Source: an uncultured Actinoplanes sp. (GTDB lineage: Bacteria > Actinomycetota > Actinomycetes > Mycobacteriales > Micromonosporaceae). Taken from it: a stretch of 10,571 bases of DNA. The stretch lies in the NCBI GenBank assembly GCA_934667465.1, contig CAKUMG010000117.1:1-10571 (forward strand), given 5' to 3'. The translations under genes and the position numbers were made by a program. Under the pieces are notes generated by a model, which saw nothing but the letters and a program-made list of their open reading frames with translations, did not search any database and had not been told where the DNA came from. This document shows, one piece after another, positions 1 to 5,817 of this stretch; positions within the stretch are counted from its first letter, which is position 1, and every line of letters starts with the position of its first letter.

Positions 1-975
1 GCTCAGCTCGACGAAGTACTCGCCGTCGGCGGTCGCCCGGTAACAGAGCGACTCGCCGTTCTCGACGCAGTACGGCTGGTCGTCCTTGAACGGGTACTTG
101 TTGACCCACCACGCCGGGTAGACCCGCAGCTGCAGCTGTCCCTTGCTGACGGCGTCCTCCGGCTCGCGCAACTTCTCCCACGGGATGTCGCCCGGCGTCA
201 GGCCGAGGTAGGACTCCCCCGGCAGCGGCGCGCCGATCTCGTCGCCGACCTCGCCGGCGGACGTCACCTCGAAGCCGGCCGGTAGGTAACCCAGTTCGAA
301 GCCGATCCGCACCGGTTCCGGCGCCTTGCCTGCCAGGCCGTCGGCGATCTCGGCCAGCTTCTTCTCGGAGACGTCGCCGGTCATGGAGACGACCGCCCAG
401 GCGTCGTCGGCGTACTCCCACGAGAACCGCGACTCCTTGCTCGTCGCGTCCTTCCGCTCGCCCCGCTGGTAACGACCGGCGTCCTTCACCCGGGTCGGGT
501 CGAAGGCACCCGGGCGGTAGATCACCAGCTTGCCGGCGGCGGTGGCCAGCTCGTGCTCCTCGCCGAACCGGTCCGTGAACGGGGTCGTCTCGTCGGGGTC
601 GGTGATCCAGGAGGCCTGATATCCGGGCGTCACCAGCGCCGTCTCCGAGATCGTGTAGCCGGCGGCCTCGTAGGACGCGATGGTGCCGGTGAAGTCGTCC
701 GCCGGATAGGCGAAGGGAACCGGGGACGGCGACGCGGACGGGCTCGGCGCGGCCACCTGCACCGGCTCGGGGCTCCCGCTGCCGGGGCTCAGCTGCGGCA
801 CCGCGACCGCGCCGGTGATGACGAGCACGGCCGCGGCGGCGCCCGTACCGGCCCAGGCCGCGCGCCGGCGGCGCTGCCGCTTGCGACCGGCGGCCACGAA
901 GTCGTCGACGGAGTAGCGGGGGGTCGGCGCGTCCGACGTGGCGTCGCGCAGCATGTCAGACAGCTCGGGCGGCAT
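1..975 (-). CDS. Single-pass membrane protein, putative regulator of the adjacent SigE-family sigma factor (3' end outside window)
   Basis: The reading frame is open from an ATG at 975 to the left edge: 325 codons with no stop. A basic N-terminal tail (about residues 1-39, ending in RKRQRRRR at 31-38) precedes one hydrophobic segment (about 40-60). A Pro/Ser linker (about 76-87) follows, then a large, presumably extracytoplasmic region. This topology is common for proteins encoded behind SigE-family ECF sigma factors, so I infer a role in controlling that factor. It has no zinc-type anti-sigma motif: no cysteine occurs before C303 and C311. The outer region has two stretches that look alike, about 95-215 and 225-325, each with a short 'GY' element, a strand ending in YRP or YPA, and a late acidic-aromatic strand. 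It may be a duplicated domain of DUF4367/RseB-like style (inference). The start is supported by GAGGAG at 983-988, 7 nt upstream. The start overlaps the sigma gene's end by 20 nt, suggesting translational coupling. A later ATG at 954 lacks such a site. Confidence 0.8.
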   Translation of the reverse strand, partial: MPPELSDMLRDATSDAPTPRYSVDDFVAAGRKRQRRRRAAWAGTGAAAAVLVITGAVAVPQLSPGSGSPEPVQVAAPSPSASPSPVPFAYPADDFTGTIASYEAAGYTISETALVTPGYQASWITDPDETTPFTDRFGEEHELATAAGKLVIYRPGAFDPTRVKDAGRYQRGERKDATSKESRFSWEYADDAWAVVSMTGDVSEKKLAEIADGLAGKAPEPVRIGFELGYLPAGFEVTSAGEVGDEIGAPLPGESYLGLTPGDIPWEKLREPEDAVSKGQLQLRVYPAWWVNKYPFKDDQPYCVENGESLCYRATADGEYFVELS

Positions 976-1483
976 GGCGGTTCTCCTCGGCGGTGAACAC
1001 CTCGACGCCGAGGATCCGGCGCAGCGCGACCAGCCCCCGGGAGGTGTAGCTCTTGATCGTTCCCTCGGGGCAGCCGAGAGCCTCGGCGGTCTCCCGCACG
1101 CTCAGGCCCTCCAGATAGCGCAGCGTCAGCACGGCCCGCAGGCGCGCCGGGATCTTCTGCAGCGCGGCACGCATGCGCAGCTTGTCGTCGATCTCGCCCA
1201 TGCCGTCGCGGGTCGCCGCCCGGTCCGGCATGGCGTCGCTCTGCGCGCGTTCCCGGCGCCACCAGGGGCGCCGGGTCTCGTCGATCGCCGCCCGGATCAC
1301 CGCCGTGCGGGCGTAGCTCGCGTGGTTGTCGATGCGCGACCACCTCACGTACAGCTTGGCGAGGGCGGTCAGGACCGCGTCCTCGGCCGCCTGCCAGTCG
1401 CCGCACGTGAGGTACGCCAGCCCGCGCAGCGGTTCCATCTGCGCGGCGACGAAGTCCCGGTACTCCGTATCTCTGTCGCTCAC
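956..1483 (-). CDS. SigE-family ECF RNA polymerase sigma factor
   Basis: The 175-residue protein has the two-domain plan of ECF sigma factors. Region 2 (about 10-75) contains an FVAAQMEPLRGLAY helix, the AAEDAVLTALAKLY core-binding segment and a DETRRPWWRRE end. Region 4 (about 105-157) contains IPARLRAVLTLRYLEGLS and a helix-turn-helix with ETAEALGCPEGTIKSYTSRG, which should contact the -35 element. Spacing and wording match the actinobacterial SigE-family group (recognised from memory). It would direct RNA polymerase to a small regulon, often including its own promoter. The start is a GTG at 1483, 31 nt after the mqnP stop. I see no good ribosome binding site in front of it, so leaderless translation, a start further inside (M16) or coupling to mqnP are possible. 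The downstream membrane-protein gene overlaps its last 20 nt and is the likely partner. No recognisable promoter was found in the 31-bp gap. Confidence 0.88.
   Translation of the reverse strand: MSDRDTEYRDFVAAQMEPLRGLAYLTCGDWQAAEDAVLTALAKLYVRWSRIDNHASYARTAVIRAAIDETRRPWWRRERAQSDAMPDRAATRDGMGEIDDKLRMRAALQKIPARLRAVLTLRYLEGLSVRETAEALGCPEGTIKSYTSRGLVALRRILGVEVFTAEENRHAARAV
983..988 (-). promoter_or_regulatory. Ribosome binding site of the membrane-protein gene
   Basis: GAGGAG on the minus strand, 7 nt before ATG 975. It lies inside the sigma-factor coding region and decides the start of the downstream gene, giving a 20-nt gene overlap. Confidence 0.75.
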
Positions 1484-1514
1484 GACTACTGGACGCGCGG
1501 ACCGGCGGCCGGGG

Positions 1515-2411
1515 TTACATCACGATCAGATCAAGGAGCGCGAAGACGAACAGCGCGATGCCCACGAACCCGTTCGCCGTGAAGAAGGCCCGGTTGACCT
1601 TCGACAGATCGCCGGGCTTGACGACGACGTGCTGATAGACGAAGGCCGCCGCGGTGGCGAGCAGTCCGACCCACCAGAACCAACTCAGGCCGACGAGGAA
1701 GCCGAACCACACGAACAGCGCGAACGTCACCACGTGGGTCACGGTCGAGATGTGCAGCGCGGTCCGCACCCCGAACCGGGCCGGCGTGGAGTGCACGCCG
1801 ATCTGCCTGTCGATCTCCACGTCCTGGCAGGCGTAGATGATGTCGAAACCACCGATCCAGAGGCCGACGCCGACGGCCAGCACCCACGCCGGGCCGGACC
1901 CGTCGAACGTCCCGGTGACCGCGAGCCAGGCGCCGACCGGCGCGACCGCCTGCGCCAGCGCCAGCACGAAGTGCGGGAAGTTCGTGAAGCGCTTCGCGTA
2001 GGGATAGACGATCAGCGGGATGACGGCCAGCGGCGACAGCGCCAGGCAGAGCCAGTTGAGCAGCCCCGCCGCGACGAAGAACACCACGAGCGAGACGGCC
2101 GCCCCGGTCCACGCCGTGCGCACGCTCACCGCGCCCGTGACGAGCTCGCGATTCCTCGTACGCGGATTGAGCGCGTCGATCTTGCGGTCGAGGATGCGGT
2201 TGGCGGCCATGGCGAACGTGCGCCCGGCCACCATCGCGACCGTCACCAGCAGCAGATCGACCCAGTGCACCCCGGTGCCCGCCCGGTCCATCGCGACCAG
2301 CGCCGACAGATAGGCGAACGGGAGCGCGAACACCGAGTGCTCGATCGCGACCAGCCGCAGGAACGCCTTGACCCGCCCGGGCTTCTCGGGCGCCGCCGCG
2401 ACCGCTGTCAT
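1515..2411 (-). CDS. mqnP: Menaquinone biosynthesis prenyltransferase MqnP (UbiA superfamily)
   Basis: An integral membrane prenyltransferase of 298 residues with about eight to nine hydrophobic segments. In the futalosine pathway this family attaches the polyprenyl chain to 1,4-dihydroxy-6-naphthoate. The two Mg-diphosphate motifs of the UbiA family are clear: N71-x3-D75-x3-D79 (NRILDRKID, followed by NPRTRNREL) and D190 to D201 (DIIYACQDVEIDRQ). The HSVFALPFAY opening helix is typical of the MqnP/UbiA type rather than MenA. The start chosen is ATG 2411. It overlaps the mqnL stop as ATGA and has GGAAGGA 9 nt upstream. A GTG at 2429 would add six residues but lies inside mqnL and destroys this arrangement. 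The gene is co-transcribed and probably translationally coupled with mqnL. In Streptomyces the pair usually sits with a ubiX-like gene (mqnM); here a sigma-factor gene follows instead. Confidence 0.92.
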   Translation of the reverse strand: MTAVAAAPEKPGRVKAFLRLVAIEHSVFALPFAYLSALVAMDRAGTGVHWVDLLLVTVAMVAGRTFAMAANRILDRKIDALNPRTRNRELVTGAVSVRTAWTGAAVSLVVFFVAAGLLNWLCLALSPLAVIPLIVYPYAKRFTNFPHFVLALAQAVAPVGAWLAVTGTFDGSGPAWVLAVGVGLWIGGFDIIYACQDVEIDRQIGVHSTPARFGVRTALHISTVTHVVTFALFVWFGFLVGLSWFWWVGLLATAAAFVYQHVVVKPGDLSKVNRAFFTANGFVGIALFVFALLDLIVM

Positions 2412-3865
2412 ATGCCGTATTCCTTCCACCGCTTGTCCACGAGCGAGGTGACCTCGGGAGCCATCTTCATCTCCTCCGGCCAGCCCCGCGTGTAGCCCTC
2501 CGTAGGCAGCTTACGGGTGGCGTCGACACCCGCCTTGCCGCCCCAGAACTGCTGGTAGGAGGCGTGATCCAGGTGGTCGACCGGGCCCTCGACGACGACT
2601 AGGTCGCGCGAGTAGTCGACGTTGCCGAACGCGCGGAACGCGACCTCGTTGTAGTCGTGGACGTCGCAGTCCTCGTCGACCACCACGATCAGCTTGGACA
2701 GCGACATCAGGTGCGTGCCCCACACCGCGCTCATGATCTTCTGCGCGTGCTTCGGGTAGCGCTTGCGGATCGACACGATCAGCGCGTTGTGGAAGACGCC
2801 GGCCGCGGGCATGTCGTAGTCGACGATGTCGGGCACCAGGAACTTGAGCAGCGGCCGGAAGATCCGCTCGGTGGCCTTGCCCAGGCCGGCGTCCTCCTGC
2901 GGCGGCTGCGACGTGACGATCGAGTGATAGAGCGGCTTCTTCCGCATCGTCATGGTCTCGATGTGCAGCACCGGGAACGGCTCGACCGGCGTGTAGAAGC
3001 CGGTATGGTCGCCGAACGGCCCCTCGGGCGCCCGCTCCCCCGGCTCGAGGTAGCCCTCCAGCACGATCTGGGCGCTCGCCGGCACCTGCAGCGGCACGGT
3101 CAGGCAGTCCACCATCTCGACCCGCTCGCCCCGCAGATAGCCCGCGAACAGGTATTCGTCGATGTCACCGGGCAGCGGCGCGCTGGCCGCATAGGTGACC
3201 ACCGGGTCGGCACCGATCGCCACGGCCACCGGCAGCCGCTGACCCAGCCGCTCCGCGACCGCGTGGTGCGCGGTGGAGTCCTTGTGGATCTGCCAGTGCA
3301 TGCCGAGCGTGTTCTTGGAGTGCTGCTGCAGCCGGTAGAGGCCGAGGTTGCGCTTGCCGGTCTCGGGGTGCTTGGTGTGGGTCAGGCCGAAGTTGTGGAA
3401 GATGCCGCCGTCGCCGGGCCACACCTGCAGCCCGGGCAGCAGACCCAGGTCGACGTCGTCGCCCTTGAGCACGACCTCCTGGCAGGGCGCCGACTTCACC
3501 TTCTTCGGTGGCATGGAGGTCAGCTGCATCACCTTGCCGAGGCCCTCGCGCATGCCGCCCCAGCCCACCGGGAGCTCGGGCTTGAGCATGTTGCCGATCC
3601 GGTCGCCCACGTCGTCGAGCTTGTCGACGCCGAGCGCCATCGCCATCCGCTTCTCCGTGCCGAAGAGGTTGATGACGACCGGCATGTCACCGCGGGTGGG
3701 GCGCTCGAAGAGCAGGGCCGGACCGCCGGCCCGGACCGTGCGCGTCACGATCTCGCTGATCTCGAGCGTCGGGTCGACCGGGACGCGCACCCGGCGCAAC
3801 TCGCCGGCCGCTTCCAGAGCCTTGATGAAGCCTTGCAGGTCGGAATAGGGAAAGCCGCTCGCCAT
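2408..3865 (-). CDS. mqnL: UbiD-family decarboxylase of menaquinone biosynthesis (MqnL)
   Basis: A 485-residue UbiD-family decarboxylase of normal length. These enzymes use prenylated FMN made by a UbiX-type flavin prenyltransferase. In the futalosine pathway MqnL is expected to remove the carboxyl group of prenylated dihydroxynaphthoate. Visible hallmarks are NLGLYRLQ at 173-180, whose N173 and R178 match the metal/prFMN-binding Asn and catalytic Arg positions of Fdc1. MHWQIHKDS follows at 189-197, then a metal-site Glu near E250 in GERVEMVDC, and EGPFGDHTGF at 281-290. In the last motif E281 and D286 occupy the acidic catalytic positions. The ATG at 3865 gives the usual N-terminus, a short DLQGFIKALEAAGEL helix. 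Only weak Shine-Dalgarno candidates precede it (GAAAG about 9 nt away, or a G run touching the start). It is the first gene of a two-gene unit with mqnP (ATGA overlap) and is divergent from the secreted-protein gene at 3943. Confidence 0.92.
   Translation of the reverse strand: MASGFPYSDLQGFIKALEAAGELRRVRVPVDPTLEISEIVTRTVRAGGPALLFERPTRGDMPVVINLFGTEKRMAMALGVDKLDDVGDRIGNMLKPELPVGWGGMREGLGKVMQLTSMPPKKVKSAPCQEVVLKGDDVDLGLLPGLQVWPGDGGIFHNFGLTHTKHPETGKRNLGLYRLQQHSKNTLGMHWQIHKDSTAHHAVAERLGQRLPVAVAIGADPVVTYAASAPLPGDIDEYLFAGYLRGERVEMVDCLTVPLQVPASAQIVLEGYLEPGERAPEGPFGDHTGFYTPVEPFPVLHIETMTMRKKPLYHSIVTSQPPQEDAGLGKATERIFRPLLKFLVPDIVDYDMPAAGVFHNALIVSIRKRYPKHAQKIMSAVWGTHLMSLSKLIVVVDEDCDVHDYNEVAFRAFGNVDYSRDLVVVEGPVDHLDHASYQQFWGGKAGVDATRKLPTEGYTRGWPEEMKMAPEVTSLVDKRWKEYGI
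2421..2427 (-). promoter_or_regulatory. Ribosome binding site of mqnP
   Basis: GGAAGGA on the minus strand, 9 nt before ATG 2411 and inside the end of mqnL. It supports the ATGA-overlap start over the GTG at 2429, which would have no site in front of it. Confidence 0.75.
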
Positions 3866-3942
3866 GCCCCCAGTCTTTCACCCGTCACCGGTGCTTCGCC
3901 TGTGGCGTTGGAGTCAAAGGTTCGGTTTCAGCGGGAGACGAG
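3866..3942. promoter_or_regulatory. Divergent intergenic region between mqnL and the secreted-protein gene
   Basis: This is the only sizeable non-coding gap (77 bp) in the window and the only place where the mqnLP unit and the plus-strand gene can both carry nearby promoters. On the minus strand there is a -35-like TTTGAC (3913-3918), but no matching TANNNT about 17 nt further on. An 8-bp perfect palindrome CACCGGTG sits at 3886-3893, between the two starts. The plus-strand ribosome binding site GGGAG lies at 3933-3937. Promoter function is inferred from gene layout rather than from a convincing motif. Confidence 0.45.
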
Positions 3943-4818
3943 GTGGGTGGTTTGCGGTTCCGGTCCGTAGCACGGTGGTGTGCCCTGGCGGGGCTGGTCA
4001 CCGGGCTGGCGCTCGCGGCACCCGCGGCCTCCCATCAGCGCGACCAGCTCCCGGTCTGCAAGCCGGGCAAGGCCTCGACCGTGGCCCCCACCACCAGACC
4101 GAGTGTCAAAGCCCCCAACGCCTGCCGTACGGGTGGCCGCGTCCAGGAATCCGGCATGCGCCTGGACCAGGTGCGCACGAACTTCACCCCGAGCGGCTAC
4201 CACCACCTGGGTGCCGGCACCGGCGGCGAGTGGGGCGGCGTCTCCGGCCGGCTCGAGGTGGTCGACGGCGCGATCCGGCAGAACTCGTACGACTTCGTCG
4301 CCGCCCGATTCATGGTGAAGCGCGACATGGGCGGTGGCAGCATCTCGTGGCTCGAGGCCGGCTGGGCCGAGACCGGCTGGGCGGGCCAGGGCCGCCAGCA
4401 CATCTACACGTTCAACACGAACACGAAGACCTGGCAGTTCTACGACCAGTACCACCTGCGCGCCGGCGACCGGGTGTGGCTCGACCTGCACACCGACAGC
4501 AACAACGTCTGGCAGGCGTGGCTCTGGTGGAACAACCGGTGGAACCTGCTGACCGCGCAGCGGCTGCCCATCGGCCGGAGCGCCCACGTCGAGCAGTACG
4601 TCGAGGTGCACGTCGACCCGACCAAGCCGGCCCACGTGCTCGTGCCCGGCGTGACCGTGGACAACGTCCAGCTGCGGCCCGCCGGCGGCGGCATGCCGCG
4701 CTACTGGCGGGAGGACGTGGACACGCTGACCGGATACACCGGGCAGCAGCGCGCCGGCGGTTTCTGCCTCAACTGGACGACCAGGTTCGACACGTGGACC
4801 GCCGGCGACTGCGACTGA
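3943..4818 (+). CDS. Secreted tryptophan-rich beta-strand protein of unknown function
   Basis: A 291-residue protein and the only plus-strand gene. Residues 1-30 form a Sec-type signal peptide: RFR charge, a hydrophobic core CALAGLVTGLALA, and an APAAS cleavage zone. The mature part holds four cysteines (C39, C61, C275, C290), enough for two disulfides, and 14 tryptophans. Residues 136-146 (WLEAGWAETGW) and 190-200 (WQAWLWWNNRW) are striking. The alternating hydrophobic pattern from about 95 to 245 suggests a beta sandwich. I do not recognise a named family. The order of elements (an SWLEAG-type strand, an aromatic WQFYDQY strand, an RAGD turn, long strands, then VEQYVE at 216-221) resembles eqolisin (G1) peptidases and related concanavalin-like folds, but catalysis is not shown. 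The start is GTG 3943 with GGGAG at 3933-3937, 5 nt upstream. The gene converges on ccsB, with 6 bp between stops. It is possibly a cell-surface or exported lectin-like or hydrolase protein; function unknown. Confidence 0.82.
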   Translation: MGGLRFRSVARWCALAGLVTGLALAAPAASHQRDQLPVCKPGKASTVAPTTRPSVKAPNACRTGGRVQESGMRLDQVRTNFTPSGYHHLGAGTGGEWGGVSGRLEVVDGAIRQNSYDFVAARFMVKRDMGGGSISWLEAGWAETGWAGQGRQHIYTFNTNTKTWQFYDQYHLRAGDRVWLDLHTDSNNVWQAWLWWNNRWNLLTAQRLPIGRSAHVEQYVEVHVDPTKPAHVLVPGVTVDNVQLRPAGGGMPRYWREDVDTLTGYTGQQRAGGFCLNWTTRFDTWTAGDCD

Positions 4819-4824
4819 GTTCCG
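4819..4824. other. 6-bp convergent gap without terminator
   Basis: The stop codons of the plus-strand secreted-protein gene (4816-4818) and of ccsB (4825-4827, minus strand) face each other across 6 bp. I see no GC hairpin followed by a T run here or at the adjoining gene ends, so transcription from either side would have to end inside the opposite gene. Confidence 0.7.
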
Positions 4825-5817
4825 CTACAGGCCCATCGCGTTCGCGTAGGAGTGCAGGCTGCTCGAGGCGAACAGGTTCACGCCGAACAGGTTCATCAGC
4901 ATCGTCACGAAGCCCGCGATCGCGATCCACGTCGCCGTGGTCCGCTTGATGCTCGGGGTCGCCCGGGCGTGCAGGTAGGCGGCGTAGACGATGAACGAGA
5001 TGAACGCCCACACCTCCTTGGGGTCCCAGTTCCAGTAGCGGCCCCAGGACGCCTCGGCCCAGATCGGCCCGGCGATCAGGGCACCGAACGTGAAGAGCGG
5101 GAAGCCGAACGAGGTCAGCCGGAAGCTGAGCCGCTCCAGCGACGCGGCCGCCGGGACCTTGGCGCCGAGCGTGTACGGGAAGCGGCGCTTGCCCTGGTCG
5201 TAGCCCGTGCGCACGAGGAACATCGCGGCCGGGACGGCGGCGACCAGCAGGATGCCGCTGGCCACGATGATCGTGGAGACGTGGATGATGAACCAGTACG
5301 AGTTGAGCGCCGGGACCAGCGGGCCGACCGGGGTGTAGGCGATCAGGCCGGTGCCGCCGAGCAGCACGACCAGCGCCAGCGTGGCGAAGAGGCTCAGGTG
5401 GCGGATGCCGGGCCAACGGGTCAGCACGCCGAGCCACACCGCGGCGCCGACCAGGCAGACCGTGAGGACGAACTCGTACATGTTGCCCCAGGGCATCCGC
5501 TCGGCGGCGACCCCGCGGGTGACCACCGTGCCGAGGTGCAGGGCGAACGCGAGCCAGGTGACCCCGACGCCGATCCGGCCGAAGAGCTCGGCGCGGTCCC
5601 GCTTCGGCTTTTCCTCGACGACCGAGGGCAGATCTGCCGGAGCCGGGTCGACGGGAACCGGCGCGCCGGCACCCACGAGCTGCTCCGCGGGGCGCTGCGC
5701 GGCCCGGCCGATGTGGCTCCTGGAACCGAACGCGTACTCGGCCGCGCTACAGATCATCGCCACCAGGTAGGCCAGGACCGTGAGGGCCATCAACTGGTTG
5801 GACAACTCCGCCATCAT
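4825..5817 (-). CDS. ccsB: Cytochrome c biogenesis protein CcsB (ResC, heme handling subunit of system II)
   Basis: A 330-residue polytopic membrane protein that pairs with ResB to carry heme across the membrane and attach it to CXXCH motifs of apocytochromes c. The WWD heme-handling signature is present at 258-270 (WGRYWNWDPKEVW). Candidate heme-ligand histidines are H94 (ALHLG), H179 (FIIHVST) and H322 (SLHSYA). An N-terminal helix (about 7-28) is separated from the rest by a polar, Pro/Ala-rich loop (about 32-78), which is common in actinobacterial members. Two adjacent ATGs are possible: 5817 (ATGA overlap with resB) or 5814 (TGATG overlap). The GAAGGGA site at 5822-5828 is 4 nt from the first and 7 nt from the second, so the second may be the real one; the change is one residue. 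It is the last gene of the hemL-ccs operon and ends 6 bp from a convergent gene. Confidence 0.95.
   Translation of the reverse strand: MMAELSNQLMALTVLAYLVAMICSAAEYAFGSRSHIGRAAQRPAEQLVGAGAPVPVDPAPADLPSVVEEKPKRDRAELFGRIGVGVTWLAFALHLGTVVTRGVAAERMPWGNMYEFVLTVCLVGAAVWLGVLTRWPGIRHLSLFATLALVVLLGGTGLIAYTPVGPLVPALNSYWFIIHVSTIIVASGILLVAAVPAAMFLVRTGYDQGKRRFPYTLGAKVPAAASLERLSFRLTSFGFPLFTFGALIAGPIWAEASWGRYWNWDPKEVWAFISFIVYAAYLHARATPSIKRTTATWIAIAGFVTMLMNLFGVNLFASSSLHSYANAMGL

Noticed and set aside
553..996. A 147-codon plus-strand open frame near the left edge
   Set aside because: It is antisense to the membrane-protein gene and has shadow-like Arg/Gly-rich composition.
1484..1514. Terminator or sigma-dependent promoter between mqnP and the sigma gene
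   Set aside because: Only a tiny CCGG-type inverted repeat with no T run and no plausible -35/-10 pair is visible.
1326..2495. A 389-codon plus-strand open frame opposite mqnP and the sigma gene
   Set aside because: Its composition is almost only Arg, Asp, His, Glu and Gly, and it spans two genes with clear family motifs on the other strand.
3913..3918. TTTGAC as a -35 promoter element for mqnL
   Set aside because: No acceptable -10 hexamer follows at 16-19 nt, so I did not call a promoter from it.
2657..3970. A 437-codon plus-strand open frame opposite mqnL
   Set aside because: It is the antisense shadow of a clear UbiD gene, rich in His/Arg/Asp/Val as expected from GC-biased complement reading, with no recognisable domain.
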